The notes beneath the pieces are model-generated. The model searched no databases and was not told the DNA's origin. It was given only the letters and a program-made list of their open reading frames with translations. The translations under genes and the position numbers were made by a program. Of a stretch of 64,000 bases of DNA, positions 26,703-36,043 are shown piece by piece. Within the stretch, counting starts at the first letter, position 1. The number at the start of each line of letters is the position of its first letter. This DNA comes from Clostridium fessum (GTDB lineage Bacteria > Bacillota > Clostridia > Lachnospirales > Lachnospiraceae): positions 744,001 to 808,000 of the forward strand of contig NZ_PYLO01000001.1 of assembly GCF_003024715.1 (NCBI RefSeq), given 5' to 3'.

Positions 26703-27548
26703 CTACACCTCCTTCTCCGCATTCCTGTCTTTCAAATGCTGTTTCGTTTCAGAATCAGTTTCCGAACCCATTTCCGGCTTCTGCATCTTCCTGATTCCAT
26801 CCTTCTGCATCGGCACTCCGCATCTGTGCCCCAGAGTTGCCAGCTCTTCCCGTCCCAGGAAAGAATGAGCAATCTCACTCTTCACATATTCTTTCATCGT
26901 ACCCCAGAACAGCGGCTTCTGCCGCATCTGCAAAATTTTTCCTCCCTGATGCACAATATTTGCCATATCATGGGAAACCATCAGGATTGCAACCTTTTCT
27001 TCCTGATTCAGTTTCCGGATCAGCTGGTAAAAGTCCAGAATCGCCGACGGATCGAGTCCCGTGATCGGCTCATCGAGAATTAGCAGCTTATCCGTCGCAC
27101 AGAGCGCCCGCGCGATCAGAACACGCTGTTTCTGACCGCCGGAAAGCTCTCTGAAACAGCTTTTTTCCAGATCGCGGATTCCCAGACGATCCAGATTTGC
27201 CCGCGCCTCTTTCTTTTCTTTCATCGAATAAAACGGGCGGCTGCCGCGTTTTCCCAGGCACCCGGAGATAACCACCTCAAACACAGTCGCTGGAAAGTCC
27301 TTCTGCGCGTCGGTCTGCTGCGGCAGGTAACCAATACCGGCTTTTTTTAATTCTTCTGAATATTCAATCCTGCCCGAAGTCGGTTTTAAAAGTCCCAGAA
27401 TGCCCTTCATCAGGGTACTTTTTCCCGAACCATTTTCCCCGACAATGCAGATGTAATCGCCCTCATTTACCTCCAGGTTCACATCCAGCACCGCATCCTG
27501 GTTTTCATAACCAAAACCTACATGCTCACATTTTAAGAGTAATCCCAT
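26703..27548 (-). CDS. znuC: Zinc-type ABC transporter ATP-binding protein (ZnuC/AdcC-like)
   Basis: 281 residues with Walker A GENGSGKST, signature LSGGQKQR and Walker B LLILDEP followed by the H-loop in VSHDM. AAAGGA lies eight bases before the ATG. The last 40 residues are a poorly conserved charged tail. It powers the ZnuB permease from the cytoplasmic side. It is preceded by the binding-protein gene with an 89-bp gap that contains an 11-bp inverted repeat (27582-27592 with 27637-27647), possibly a regulatory hairpin in the transcript. Confidence 0.92.
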   Translation of the reverse strand: MGLLLKCEHVGFGYENQDAVLDVNLEVNEGDYICIVGENGSGKSTLMKGILGLLKPTSGRIEYSEELKKAGIGYLPQQTDAQKDFPATVFEVVISGCLGKRGSRPFYSMKEKKEARANLDRLGIRDLEKSCFRELSGGQKQRVLIARALCATDKLLILDEPITGLDPSAILDFYQLIRKLNQEEKVAILMVSHDMANIVHQGGKILQMRQKPLFWGTMKEYVKSEIAHSFLGREELATLGHRCGVPMQKDGIRKMQKPEMGSETDSETKQHLKDRNAEKEV

Positions 27549-27637
27549 CTATAATTCCTTTCACTACTGCTCTACTCTTCTATTGTCATAAACATTCACC
27601 ATGGCTAAAGACTTTTTCCCATAATCATCTATTCTTT

Positions 27638-28894
27638 TTATGACAATCCCTTTTTCAAGTTCTTTACGTTCTGCTCCATCAATTCCAGATAGGTAACGCC
27701 CGAATCAAACTGGTGTCTCGTCACATTGTGGCAGGAGTGGAACAACAGTGGTTCCGCGCCCGTCTCTTCCCCGATGATCTCCGCCACGCGCGGGCTGGAA
27801 AGCTCCAGGTAATAGACGGCTGATATCTGTTCCTCCCGCACCTTATCGATCAGGTAGGCGATGGTCTTGGCACTCGGCTCCGTATCCGTACTGCATCCTG
27901 AAAATGCCGCCCTGTATTCCAGCCCATACTCATCGAAAAAGTACCGGAGTGGAAATTTATCACCGAAAACGACGAGACGGCGCTTGGCATGGGAGACAAC
28001 TTCTCTGAATTCTGCATCCAATTCCGTCAATTTATCCTGATAGGACGCGCAGTTTTCCGCATAGGAAGCCGCGTGCGCCGGATCTTCCTGTGCCAGCACC
28101 TCCGCCAGCACGCCGGCCAGCTTTTTCGCATTGACCGGGGATGTCCAGATGTGCTCGTCATATTCAATCTCGACGCCGTGACCATCGTCCTCATCCAGAT
28201 ACTCTTGAGCGTGATCTTCATCATGAACCGCCACATCTTCCATATCATGCTCATCCTCGCTGTGAATATGCTCTTCTGTGTCGTGTTCTTCTTCACTGTA
28301 AACATGGTCCTCTGGCTCATGTTCTTCTTCACTGTGAGCATGATCTTCCGACTCATGATCGTGATCACCCGCATGAACTGTTCCATCCGCATGAACATGC
28401 ATATGTCCATGATCGTGCGCCTCTCCCTCTTCCATGCCCTCGACGATCTCCTCCTGCACTACATCCACGCAATCCATCATCGTCACGACGCGCTTCGGTC
28501 CGGTGCCTTCCCCGAAGGAATCAAGCACCTGCGAAAGCCACTGTTCCATCGTACCGCCGTTGCAGACTAACAGATCTGCATTCTGGATCGTGATCATGTC
28601 CGCCGGCGTCGGCTCGAACGAATGGCTGTCCATGCCCGCCGGAACGACCATCGTCAGCCGGATCGAATCCCCGGCAATCTGCCGGAGAAAATCGTAATAC
28701 GGAAATAGCGTCGTCACAACGTTTAAGCGCGTATCACCAGACGCATCTGCCCCTTTTAACGGATTCGACGATGAATCAGACGATGCAGTTCCCCGCCGTG
28801 GCGTACACGCTGTAAGAACACAGGAAAAGGCAATCAAAAAAGCAAGCATCCATGATATCCATTTACATTTAAATTCATTCTTGTGTTTTACCAT
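27638..28894 (-). CDS. znuA: Zinc-binding lipoprotein (ZnuA/AdcA-like) with long histidine/acidic loop
   Basis: 418 residues. The signal ends at the lipobox LTAC. The cluster A-I fold is shown by VVTTLFPYYDFLRQIAG and PAGMDSHSFEPTPADM, where the histidine is a metal ligand, then DEHIWTSPVNAK (ligand), FGDKFPLRYFFDEYGL and YLELSSPR. About 100 residues at 150-250 form an insert rich in His, Glu and Asp with repeats such as HSEEEHEPEDH, which is far longer than in most AdcA proteins and likely collects or senses zinc. First gene of the znuA-znuC-znuB operon. The ribosome site is weak (AAGGG 13 bases upstream). Confidence 0.92.
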   Translation of the reverse strand: MVKHKNEFKCKWISWMLAFLIAFSCVLTACTPRRGTASSDSSSNPLKGADASGDTRLNVVTTLFPYYDFLRQIAGDSIRLTMVVPAGMDSHSFEPTPADMITIQNADLLVCNGGTMEQWLSQVLDSFGEGTGPKRVVTMMDCVDVVQEEIVEGMEEGEAHDHGHMHVHADGTVHAGDHDHESEDHAHSEEEHEPEDHVYSEEEHDTEEHIHSEDEHDMEDVAVHDEDHAQEYLDEDDGHGVEIEYDEHIWTSPVNAKKLAGVLAEVLAQEDPAHAASYAENCASYQDKLTELDAEFREVVSHAKRRLVVFGDKFPLRYFFDEYGLEYRAAFSGCSTDTEPSAKTIAYLIDKVREEQISAVYYLELSSPRVAEIIGEETGAEPLLFHSCHNVTRHQFDSGVTYLELMEQNVKNLKKGLS

Positions 28895-28929
28895 ATTTCT
28901 TTTTTACCCTTAACTTCTTCTATTTCAGT

Positions 28930-28951
28930 AAATGTTTTTCAATAAACATTT
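28930..28951. promoter_or_regulatory. Inverted repeat upstream of znuA, possible operator
   Basis: AAATGTTT and AAACATTT are separated by six bases, 36 bp before the znuA start. It could be a metalloregulator site, but it does not match the well-known Zur or AdcR consensus I remember. Confidence 0.4.
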
Positions 28952-29023
28952 CGAATTACTCTTTCAAATATCATTTTCTTTCACAACTGTTTCTCTTTTC
29001 AAAGCTATGAACAAACACAGACA

Positions 29024-29707
29024 CTACTCCATTCTTCCATGTGACTCATTCTTTTTCTTCACAATCTCCGCTACTTCCGACGGATGTGCCACAATATACT
29101 GCGGATGGCAACCTTCCAGCTCTTCCCGGTCACGGAAGCCCCAGAGCACGCCGACCGTGTCCATTCCGGCATTCAGCCCAGTTTCCATATCTGTATTCGT
29201 ATCGCCCAGATACAGACACTCTTCCTGTTTTATACCCAGTTCCCGGCAAATGGCGAACGCCCCGTCTGGAGCCGGTTTTTTCGGCGTTCCCGCCTGCTCG
29301 CCGCGCACCACATCAAAATATCCTTTCCCAAAGAATGTCTCAATATTCACAATTGCCTGCTCATGCGGCTTGTTCGAAAGGACAGCCACATGTACACCCA
29401 TCTCTTTTAACGACGCCAGCAGTTCCCGGATACCGTCATATGGCTCTACGTCTTTCAGGCAGTATTTAGAGAAATTCTCCATATAAATCGGAAGCGACGC
29501 TTCATAATGAACCAGCTTCTCATCCCCCGCCAGCACCAGCGCGCGCTTCATCTGCATCCGGTATCCATTTCCCACGATCCGTTTCGTTTCCTCCGGTGTA
29601 ACATGGCGCAGTCCGAATGCATCCAATGTTAAATTTGTCACATAAGTCAGCGCATAAACCGTATTTAAAAGAGTTCCATCCAAATCAAATATACATAAGC
29701 GGTACAT
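29024..29707 (-). CDS. HAD-family phosphatase (phosphoglycolate phosphatase-like)
   Basis: 227 residues. Motif I FDLDGTLLNT at the N-terminus, a helical cap domain (C1 type, GNGYRMQMKRALVLAG), motif II VAVLSNKP, a lysine in KPAPDGAF and motif IV LYLGDTNTDMETGLNAG. All HAD catalytic residues are present. The family removes phosphate from small molecules such as phosphoglycolate or sugar phosphates; the exact substrate is not shown. AAAGGAAG precedes the start. A family A repeat lies between it and queH upstream. Confidence 0.88.
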   Translation of the reverse strand: MYRLCIFDLDGTLLNTVYALTYVTNLTLDAFGLRHVTPEETKRIVGNGYRMQMKRALVLAGDEKLVHYEASLPIYMENFSKYCLKDVEPYDGIRELLASLKEMGVHVAVLSNKPHEQAIVNIETFFGKGYFDVVRGEQAGTPKKPAPDGAFAICRELGIKQEECLYLGDTNTDMETGLNAGMDTVGVLWGFRDREELEGCHPQYIVAHPSEVAEIVKKKNESHGRME

Positions 29708-29751
29708 TGCGTTTCTTCCTTTCTGTTTCCATCTTTTCTTATAACTTTTTT

Positions 29752-29884
29752 GTTACTGTTCACGCATACGTGCTCAGTAACGGAATTTGCCGTGGCTTCG
29801 CATTTAAATACGGCAAATTCCTGCTGCCACCACGTTTTCTTACGGCACTTTCGGTTCCAAAAGTGCCTACCTGTGAACAGTACC
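29752..29884 (-). mobile_element. Family A miniature repeat, full copy, 133 bp
   Basis: Reverse orientation to the copy at 15669. Starts GTTACTGTTCAC (29752-29763) and ends GTGAACAGTACC (29873-29884). Exact 8-bp direct repeats ACTTTTTT flank it at 29744-29751 and 29885-29892. It is intergenic between queH and the phosphatase gene and is almost identical to the copy at 15669, suggesting recent movement. Confidence 0.9.
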
Positions 29885-29976
29885 ACTTTTTTCCCCTCAC
29901 AGCCGTTTCATACTTTCACAGCTACAGGCAATCATCCATACAAACTCATCTTCAACCAAACATATCGCCCCGCAAA

Positions 29977-30669
29977 TCACGATGTTTCCTGCCTCTCCTT
30001 CTGCATCTGCTCTTCACGCTCCCGCTTCGAGAACACGCATCCGCAGTAATTCTGCCGGTATAGATGATACTGCGCCGACAGCTCGATCGAGCGCTTATAT
30101 CCCTCTTTTTTCTTGAAATCCGACGGCAGAAATGCCACATGATACTCTTCTCCCATCGCCTGCCCGATCGTATTGAGGCGCCCGGCATTTTTGAGCGGAC
30201 TGATCGTGAGGGTCGTCGTGAACCAGTCATAGCCGCCCTCGGCTGCCAGCTTCGCCGCTTCCCGTAGGCGCATCTCAAAACAAATACCGCAGCGCTCGCC
30301 GCCCTCCGGATCCTTCTCATGCCCCCGGACTGCCTCATAGTAGCATTCCGGGTCGTATTTTCCTTCTACAAACCGGATCGGATGCACCGCTGGAAGCTCC
30401 CGGATCAGCCGCTGTACCTCCTCCGTGCGCGCCTCATATTCCTCTTTCGGTGAAATATTCGGATTGTAGTAGAACACCGTAATCGAAAAATACTGCGACA
30501 GATATTCCAGCACGTAGCTGCTGCACGGCGCACAACAGCTGTGGAGAAATAAAGTCGGAACTCTGCCGTCCCGGACTGCTGCATCCAGCACTTTTTCCAT
30601 TTCTTTCTGATAATTTCGTTTCGCCGTCTGTGTCTTTCTGGCTGGCGGATTTTTCATTGGTTCCGACAT
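29977..30669 (-). CDS. queH: Epoxyqueuosine reductase QueH
   Basis: 230 residues. Conserved cysteine motifs of the QueH (DUF208) family are present: HSCCAPCSSYVLEYL near residue 44, ERCGICFEMRL, and YRQNYCGCVFS near the C-terminus. These bind an iron-sulfur cluster and catalyse the last step in queuosine synthesis for the wobble base of certain tRNAs. The lysine-rich N-terminal 25 residues may be dispensable. GAGGAGAAAA precedes the ATG. It is a single gene here; other queuosine genes are not in the window. Confidence 0.93.
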   Translation of the reverse strand: MSEPMKNPPARKTQTAKRNYQKEMEKVLDAAVRDGRVPTLFLHSCCAPCSSYVLEYLSQYFSITVFYYNPNISPKEEYEARTEEVQRLIRELPAVHPIRFVEGKYDPECYYEAVRGHEKDPEGGERCGICFEMRLREAAKLAAEGGYDWFTTTLTISPLKNAGRLNTIGQAMGEEYHVAFLPSDFKKKEGYKRSIELSAQYHLYRQNYCGCVFSKREREEQMQKERQETS

Positions 30670-30827
30670 TTTTCTCTCCTCTTTCTATAAATTCCCATCT
30701 GTCCGTGCATTTTCCATCCAGCACACGATACTTCTATCCGAAACGCTTCTTTCCTGACAAACATCATTTCCATCCTTAGACGTCATATGAAGATATGCAC
30801 AATAATTCATATTCTTCAAAACTTGAA

Positions 30828-30865
30828 AAAGCAGCCTGTACCCACGGACGGGTACAAACTGCTTT
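30828..30865 (-). terminator. Terminator of rpoD
   Basis: Outer AAAGCAG/CTGCTTT and inner GTACCC/GGGTAC stems; the minus-strand transcript ends in five T. It lies 67 bp after the rpoD stop. Confidence 0.8.
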
Positions 30866-30931
30866 ATCTTTTTATTAAACCTTTCAGGAAATTCCAAACA
30901 AATTCCCCTTTTTATCAAAATGATACAACTC

Positions 30932-32059
30932 TTACAGGAAATCGCGAATCCGTTTGCTCCGGACCGGATTTCTTAATTTACGAAGTGCTTTTGCCTCGAT
31001 CTGGCGGATACGCTCTCTCGTTACGTTGAATGCTTTTCCGACCTCTTCCAGGGTTCTCGGATGTCCGTCCTCCAGACCAAACCGGAGAATAATAACCTGA
31101 CGCTCTCTCTCCTTCAGGTCTCCAAGCAATGCATCGATATGCTCACGCAGCATAACAGATTCTACATTCCCTTCCGGCGTTACCACGTTACCGTCCGCTA
31201 CGAAATCACCCAGATTGGAATCGTCTTCCTCACCGATCGGGGTTTCCAGGGAAGCTGGCTCACGTGCGATCTGCATGATCTCCATGACCTTATCCTCGGA
31301 CATGCCAAGCGCCTCGGAAAGCTCTGCCACCGACGGCTCATAGCCCAGTTCCAGCGTCAGCTTACGCTGCATCTTGGACATCTTGTTGATCGTCTCTACC
31401 ATATGCACCGGGACACGGATAGTTCTCGCCTGATCCGCCAGAGCCCTTGTAACAGACTGACGAATCCACCAGGTCGCATATGTACTTAACTTATAACCCT
31501 TTGTATAATCAAACTTCTCAACGCCCTTAATAAGACCCAGATTGCCTTCCTGAACCAGATCCAGGAAGCTCATGCCGCGTCCTGTATAGCGCTTTGCAAT
31601 GCTGACAACCAGGCGCAGGTTTGCCTCAATCAGGCGCTCTTTTGCATTCACATCCCCCTCTGCTTTGCGCTTTGCAAGGCGGATCTCCTCCTCCGCGCTC
31701 AGAAGCGGAACAGTACCGATCTCTTTCAGGTACATGCGGACCGGATCTTCCGTGCCGATTCCCTCTAATAGATCGATCGCATCCAGATCGATATCCTCTT
31801 CCTCGTTCTTGAGGAATTCATCATCCACATCATCATCGAGCATCGAATCATTTTCCTTGAGGATCGAATCATCGATCACCTCCGGAATGACATCAATATT
31901 ATTCTGCTCCAGATAATTGTAAATCTGCTCCATCTGCTCTGTCTGCAGATTATCGCCCATAAAAAAGTTATTGATCTCTGTCACGTCCAGCGCGTTCTGC
32001 TTGGACTTTGCTAACTCTACCAGTTTCCTTAACTTACCTAAAAAATTTTCTTTCTCCAC
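30932..32059 (-). CDS. rpoD: RNA polymerase primary sigma factor RpoD (SigA)
   Basis: 375 residues from a GTG start at 32059, with AAAGGACG upstream. Region 1.1 is present at the N-terminus with an acidic stretch ([19 protein letters not shown]). Regions 1.2-2 follow ([41 protein letters not shown]), then region 3, and region 4.2 ([19 protein letters not shown]). It directs polymerase to TTGACA/TATAAT promoters such as those seen in this window. The usual dnaG neighbour is absent. A family A repeat sits in the upstream region. The length matches clostridial SigA. Confidence 0.97.
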   Translation of the reverse strand: MEKENFLGKLRKLVELAKSKQNALDVTEINNFFMGDNLQTEQMEQIYNYLEQNNIDVIPEVIDDSILKENDSMLDDDVDDEFLKNEEEDIDLDAIDLLEGIGTEDPVRMYLKEIGTVPLLSAEEEIRLAKRKAEGDVNAKERLIEANLRLVVSIAKRYTGRGMSFLDLVQEGNLGLIKGVEKFDYTKGYKLSTYATWWIRQSVTRALADQARTIRVPVHMVETINKMSKMQRKLTLELGYEPSVAELSEALGMSEDKVMEIMQIAREPASLETPIGEEDDSNLGDFVADGNVVTPEGNVESVMLREHIDALLGDLKERERQVIILRFGLEDGHPRTLEEVGKAFNVTRERIRQIEAKALRKLRNPVRSKRIRDFL

Positions 32060-32248
32060 GAATTAACGTCCTTTCGATTTATTTCGCTTAGAAGTTTCTT
32101 TATATCTAACGTGATATTGTCCCTCGATTGTTTGTGTGCTCTTATTTTCCTGCACCTTTCCCTGCAATATCCCGAAAGTACATTATATACGATTAAATTC
32201 TATTTTTCAACAATTTTCGAAATTTTTCGATCTATTTCTATTTAGGCA

Positions 32249-32381
32249 GTTACTGTTCACGCATACGTGCCCAGCAACGCAATTTGCCGTGGCTTCGCAT
32301 TTAAATACGGCAAATTCCTGCTGCCACCACGTTTTCTTACGGCACTTTCGGTTACAAAAGTGCCTACCCGCGAACCGTAAC
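32249..32381 (-). mobile_element. Family A miniature repeat, full copy, 133 bp, overlapping the lipid kinase stop
   Basis: GTTACTGTTCAC at 32249-32260 and GCGAACCGTAAC at 32370-32381 bound a 133-bp copy. Flanks TTTAGGCA (32241-32248) and TTCAGGCA (32382-32389) agree at seven of eight bases. The upstream lipid kinase reading frame enters the element and stops at 32364. It is the only copy here that touches a coding region, and it occupies much of the 304-bp gap before rpoD. Confidence 0.88.
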
Positions 32382-33284
32382 TTCAGGCACCCGGATCGCA
32401 ATCTCTCTTGGTTTATTTTCAATCACGACCTCTGTCTGACTTCCACCAAACTCACCGTCCAGCGACCAGTCCACCAGCTCCTCCGACTGTACCGTCAGTT
32501 TCGAGGTGCGGAACTTGAATACGCATTCATTTTCGCCCTCTCTCTGAATCAGATAAGCAGCAATACTTGCAATGTCAAGCGGCGTGCGCGGTTTCCGGAC
32601 CAGAAGCACCTCAAACTCCCCGTCATCCAGCGCCACGTCCATACCAACCAGTCCTTTAAAACCTCCGATCGAGGTCGTATTGGTCACCATTCCCAGAATA
32701 AATTCCTCTTCCAATTCTCTCTGCTCCCCCAGATGTTCCCACGTAAGGCGCATCCGGTAGGATTTAAGCCCTGTCAGGCGTTTGATGGCTTCCAGCATAT
32801 ATGCCTGATGCCCCAAAATATTTTTCGTCTCCTGCGGGGTCGAATAGGATACCTCCGTAAATGCTCCGAACGCCGCCACATAGACGAAATACCGGTTTTT
32901 GCCGAATACACCGACATCCACCAGAAATGGTTTTCCCAGCGCAGCTGTCTGCGCCGCTTTCCGCATATTTTTCGGAAGTCCCAGACTGGATGCGAAATCA
33001 TTCGTGGAACCCGACGGGATATATCCTAACTCCGGGCGCTTTTCCGGGGTGATCGTCATCAGCCCCGATACCACCTCGTTGAGCGTACCGTCCCCGCCGC
33101 TGCACACGACCAGTTCCTTCGTTTTCGCACGTGCCGCCTGATACTCCGCGTCCTTCGGTCCCTGCGTAATATAAACAGACGGTCCATAGCCCGCCTTTAC
33201 AAAACTATCTAAAATTTCAAGAAGACGACTTCGAATCTGTTCTTTGCCAGATCTCGGATTGATGATAAAAAGCATTTTTTTCAT
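32364..33284 (-). CDS. Diacylglycerol kinase family lipid kinase (DgkB/YegS-like)
   Basis: 306 residues from the ATG at 33284 (MKKMLFIINPRSGKEQIRS); an ATG three codons upstream is also possible but its ribosome site is too close. The DAGK catalytic domain shows NPRSGK, the nucleotide motif CSGGDGTLNEVVSGL and GSTNDFASSLGLPKN; the C-terminal domain has the DDGEFEVLLV and SLDGEF segments. It phosphorylates diacylglycerol or a related lipid at the membrane. The last five residues (VTVRG) and the stop are encoded by the inverted repeat of an inserted mobile element, so the original C-terminus has been replaced. Confidence 0.9.
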   Translation of the reverse strand: MKKMLFIINPRSGKEQIRSRLLEILDSFVKAGYGPSVYITQGPKDAEYQAARAKTKELVVCSGGDGTLNEVVSGLMTITPEKRPELGYIPSGSTNDFASSLGLPKNMRKAAQTAALGKPFLVDVGVFGKNRYFVYVAAFGAFTEVSYSTPQETKNILGHQAYMLEAIKRLTGLKSYRMRLTWEHLGEQRELEEEFILGMVTNTTSIGGFKGLVGMDVALDDGEFEVLLVRKPRTPLDIASIAAYLIQREGENECVFKFRTSKLTVQSEELVDWSLDGEFGGSQTEVVIENKPREIAIRVPEVTVRG

Positions 33285-33322
33285 AATCGCCATTTCTCCT
33301 GTTTCCCCACACTAACAGTATT

Positions 33323-34513
33323 TCATATTAATATATTTGTATACACGCGAAATGCATTGGGGATCGGATAGCGATCCTGCAGCTGTGCCCGGCGCACCAT
33401 CAAAACTGTTTTATCCTGATAGCCGGATGCCCGTTTCAAGCGGATTCTGCGTCCACACATATGCCATTCAACATGGGAAAAAATGTGGACTGCATCCGGC
33501 AGATCCTCGGTTTCCCTGATATCCGCCTCCGCGATCCCCAGTTCTTTCGCTGCCTCCGCCGCACTCTTTTTTCCGTCCAGATTGACATATTCGTAGAGGG
33601 ACGCCAACAATCCCTTGCTGCTGCGCTTGCGGATCGCCACCGTATCCTCCCACTCAATCAGGCAGACCGTTTTTTCCTCGATCCGGCGCGGCTTTTTCGG
33701 CGGCTTGACCGGATATTGCTCCTCCTCTCCCCGCCGGTGCGCCAGACAAAGGGATTCCAGCGGGCACTTCTCACAGAGCGGACGTCCGCCCGGGATGCAG
33801 ACAAGCGCGCCCAGCTCGATCCATGCCTGATTATATTCACCCGGATGAAATAGCTCTTCTGACCGTGATGCCGTGGAAACCTCACCGGCATCATCACCGG
33901 CTGACAAATAGGAATCTCTTTCCTCCGTCCGGCGCACAAGTTCCGCCTCCAAGCGCCGCTCATATTCCTTTCGAAGCGCCGGCTTCGTGCTGTCCTGTGG
34001 GTCAGCAAACAAGCGTGTCAGAACACGCACCACATTTCCATCCAGCGCCGGAGCCGGCAGATCATACGCGATCGACGCAACTGCCCCGGCCGTATAACTT
34101 CCGATGCCCGGAAGTTTCAATATCTCATCCCGCGACGCAGGCATCTGACCGCCGTAGTCTTCCATCAGGCAGACCGCTGCCTTTTTTAGGTTCCGGGCTC
34201 TGGAATAATACCCAAGTCCCTCCCACAGCTTCAAAAGCCGCTCTTCGTCCACCTGCGCGAGCGAGGTGATGTCCGGGAGTGCTTCCATAAAACGGGCAAA
34301 GTACGGTTTGACCGCCTCTACCCGTGTCTGCTGCAGCATGATCTCCGAAATCCAGACCGAATACGGTTCCGGATTCTCCCGCCACGGAAGGAGCCGCCGG
34401 TTTTTCCGGTACCAGGAGAGCAATGGAGCGCCGGATGCCGCCAGCCTCTCTTCTTCCGCATAAGGTATTTCCCCCTCTAAAGGCTTCAACGACGCATAAA
34501 AATCTTTATACAT
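33323..34513 (-). CDS. mutY: A/G-specific adenine glycosylase MutY
   Basis: 396 residues. The helix-hairpin-helix region LPGIGSYTAGAVASIAYD is followed by the catalytic aspartate in ALDGNVVRVLTR. ISEIMLQQTRVE near the start contains the catalytic glutamate, and four cysteines (VCIPGGRPLCEKCPLESLC) bind a [4Fe-4S] cluster. A NUDIX-like C-terminal domain recognises 8-oxoguanine. It removes adenine mispaired with 8-oxoguanine. About 30 extra residues (EERDSYLSAGDDAGEVSTAS) sit between the catalytic and cluster regions, compared with typical MutY. It overlaps the birA stop by a few bases, indicating a common transcript. Confidence 0.95.
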   Translation of the reverse strand: MYKDFYASLKPLEGEIPYAEEERLAASGAPLLSWYRKNRRLLPWRENPEPYSVWISEIMLQQTRVEAVKPYFARFMEALPDITSLAQVDEERLLKLWEGLGYYSRARNLKKAAVCLMEDYGGQMPASRDEILKLPGIGSYTAGAVASIAYDLPAPALDGNVVRVLTRLFADPQDSTKPALRKEYERRLEAELVRRTEERDSYLSAGDDAGEVSTASRSEELFHPGEYNQAWIELGALVCIPGGRPLCEKCPLESLCLAHRRGEEEQYPVKPPKKPRRIEEKTVCLIEWEDTVAIRKRSSKGLLASLYEYVNLDGKKSAAEAAKELGIAEADIRETEDLPDAVHIFSHVEWHMCGRRIRLKRASGYQDKTVLMVRRAQLQDRYPIPNAFRVYTNILI

Positions 34514-35486
34514 ATCCGTAAATGCCCCGGACAGATACCTCTCCTGAGATCACCTTGCACACTTTTCCGTCTTCTGTGCGGACCAGCAGTTCGCCCATCT
34601 CATCAATTCCGAGCGCCATTCCAGTATACTCATTGCCCGGAGACAGGACACGCACCTGTGTACCGCAGTTTGCCAGACGGCTGTTATAAACGTCCATCAG
34701 GGATTTCAGGTTCTGGTTTTCCATGAATTTATCATAATATCCCTCATACGCACGCATGATCGCGGCGATAAGCTGGCTGCGGCGCACTTCTTTTCCTGTC
34801 TCCAGATACAGAGACGTTGCCACATCCCGAATCTCCTCCGGGAACTCGTGATTTGCAACGTTGATACCAATACCAGTCACGATATAATTAATACACTCTA
34901 ATTCCGTGCTCATCTCGGTCAGGATACCACAGACCTTCTTTCCATTGACGACGATATCGTTCGGCCACTTGATCTTTGCCTCCAGATCACAAACCTCCCG
35001 AATCCCGTCGGCAACTGCCAGAGCCGCCACCAGCGTCAGCATCGACGCGCAGGTCGGAGGAAGCTCCGGGCGCAGAAGCAGGCTCATCCAGATGCCGACG
35101 CCATGCGGCGCCGCCCAGCTTCTTCCGCGGCGTCCCTTTCCCATCGACTGATAATCCGCGACTGCCAGCGTACCGTGCGGGGCATCTTTCTCCGCCGCTT
35201 TCTTGATCTCGGTATTGGTTGAATCTGTCTCGTCAAAATATAAAATATTTTTTCCAGCCCACTCGCTGTCGATGCTGCTCTCCAGCTCTGCCTGGCTGAG
35301 AACATCGCCCAGGAAACGCAGCCGGTAACCGCGGTTCCGGACCGCCTCTATCTCATATCCTTCTGCCTCCAACTGTTTGATAACTTTCCAGACTGCCGTC
35401 CGTGATACATTTAAACGCTCACAGATCTCCTGTCCGGACAGGTAATCATCCGTTTCTTTTAACATTCGCAAAACTTCTGTTTTCAC
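34506..35486 (-). CDS. birA: Bifunctional biotin-[acetyl-CoA-carboxylase] ligase and repressor BirA
   Basis: 326 residues from a GTG start at 35486, chosen because GGGGGT lies eight bases upstream and because it avoids overlap with the preceding gene; an ATG at 35504 is the alternative. Residues 1-65 form a helix-turn-helix (YLSGQEICERLNVSRTAVWK). The ligase domain has ETDSTN, GKGRRGRSW and KWPNDIVVNGKKVCGIL, which bind biotinyl-AMP. An SH3-like C-terminal domain ends it. It attaches biotin to carboxylases and likely represses biotin genes. mutY follows with an overlap. Confidence 0.94.
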   Translation of the reverse strand: MKTEVLRMLKETDDYLSGQEICERLNVSRTAVWKVIKQLEAEGYEIEAVRNRGYRLRFLGDVLSQAELESSIDSEWAGKNILYFDETDSTNTEIKKAAEKDAPHGTLAVADYQSMGKGRRGRSWAAPHGVGIWMSLLLRPELPPTCASMLTLVAALAVADGIREVCDLEAKIKWPNDIVVNGKKVCGILTEMSTELECINYIVTGIGINVANHEFPEEIRDVATSLYLETGKEVRRSQLIAAIMRAYEGYYDKFMENQNLKSLMDVYNSRLANCGTQVRVLSPGNEYTGMALGIDEMGELLVRTEDGKVCKVISGEVSVRGIYGYV

Positions 35487-35491
35487 TTTTA

Positions 35492-35809
35492 TTACCCCCA
35501 CCATATTGTAAGTGTACTGACAATACATAAAAGGAACAATCCTGCTCCCACAGCCATCAGGATCATTCCGCCGGTCCGCAGATGCTTTCTTCCCCTTCCC
35601 CGGCGATAGCGGTCATAGCCATTGGCAAAATTCAGTACCGCTGCCAGAAGAAAGATTACCGGAAACAAAATCCGGTTTTCATCCGGGTTCAGAAACGCAA
35701 GAACCGCAAATATCACGATCAATATACCCACTACGATATGAAGCATATCCAGGGCAAACGCGATATTCGCGCTTTTCTTTCTTTTTTCCTGCAGGTTCAA
35801 CGCATCCAC
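35492..35809 (-). CDS. Small membrane protein of unknown function (DUF6637-like)
   Basis: 105 residues with three hydrophobic segments (IVVGILIVIFAVLAFL, ILFPVIFLLAAVLNFA, MILMAVGAGLFLLC) and a basic loop YDRYRRGRGRKHLR. It begins MDALNLQEKRKKSANIAF. The gene stops five bases before the birA GTG, so it is probably the first gene of a birA-mutY transcript. It resembles small clostridial membrane proteins of a DUF6637 type, a placement I hold with modest confidence. No function can be read from it. Confidence 0.75.
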   Translation of the reverse strand: MDALNLQEKRKKSANIAFALDMLHIVVGILIVIFAVLAFLNPDENRILFPVIFLLAAVLNFANGYDRYRRGRGRKHLRTGGMILMAVGAGLFLLCIVSTLTIWWG

Positions 35810-35961
35810 TCCTTACTTATATTCGTATTCGCAAACAACAGCCTCATTCTTCATATAGCACATAGCTTCTTGCATATACCCTTTCATCAACATATATGGG
35901 TATACATATCACTATGGGATATTATACCGAATGTCCGCAGGCTTGTCAAAAAAGAAATCGA

Positions 35962-36002
35962 AAAAGGCTGCGGTTCCTGCTTTACATAACCATCAGCCTT
36001 TT
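35962..36002 (-). terminator. Terminator of the NfeD-SPFH operon
   Basis: AAAAGGCTG (35962-35970) pairs with CAGCCTTTT (35994-36002); the minus-strand transcript continues with T-rich sequence. Confidence 0.75.
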
Positions 36003-36043
36003 CTTATACCTTCTTTTTATAACTTAGAGCCGCTCACTCCCGG

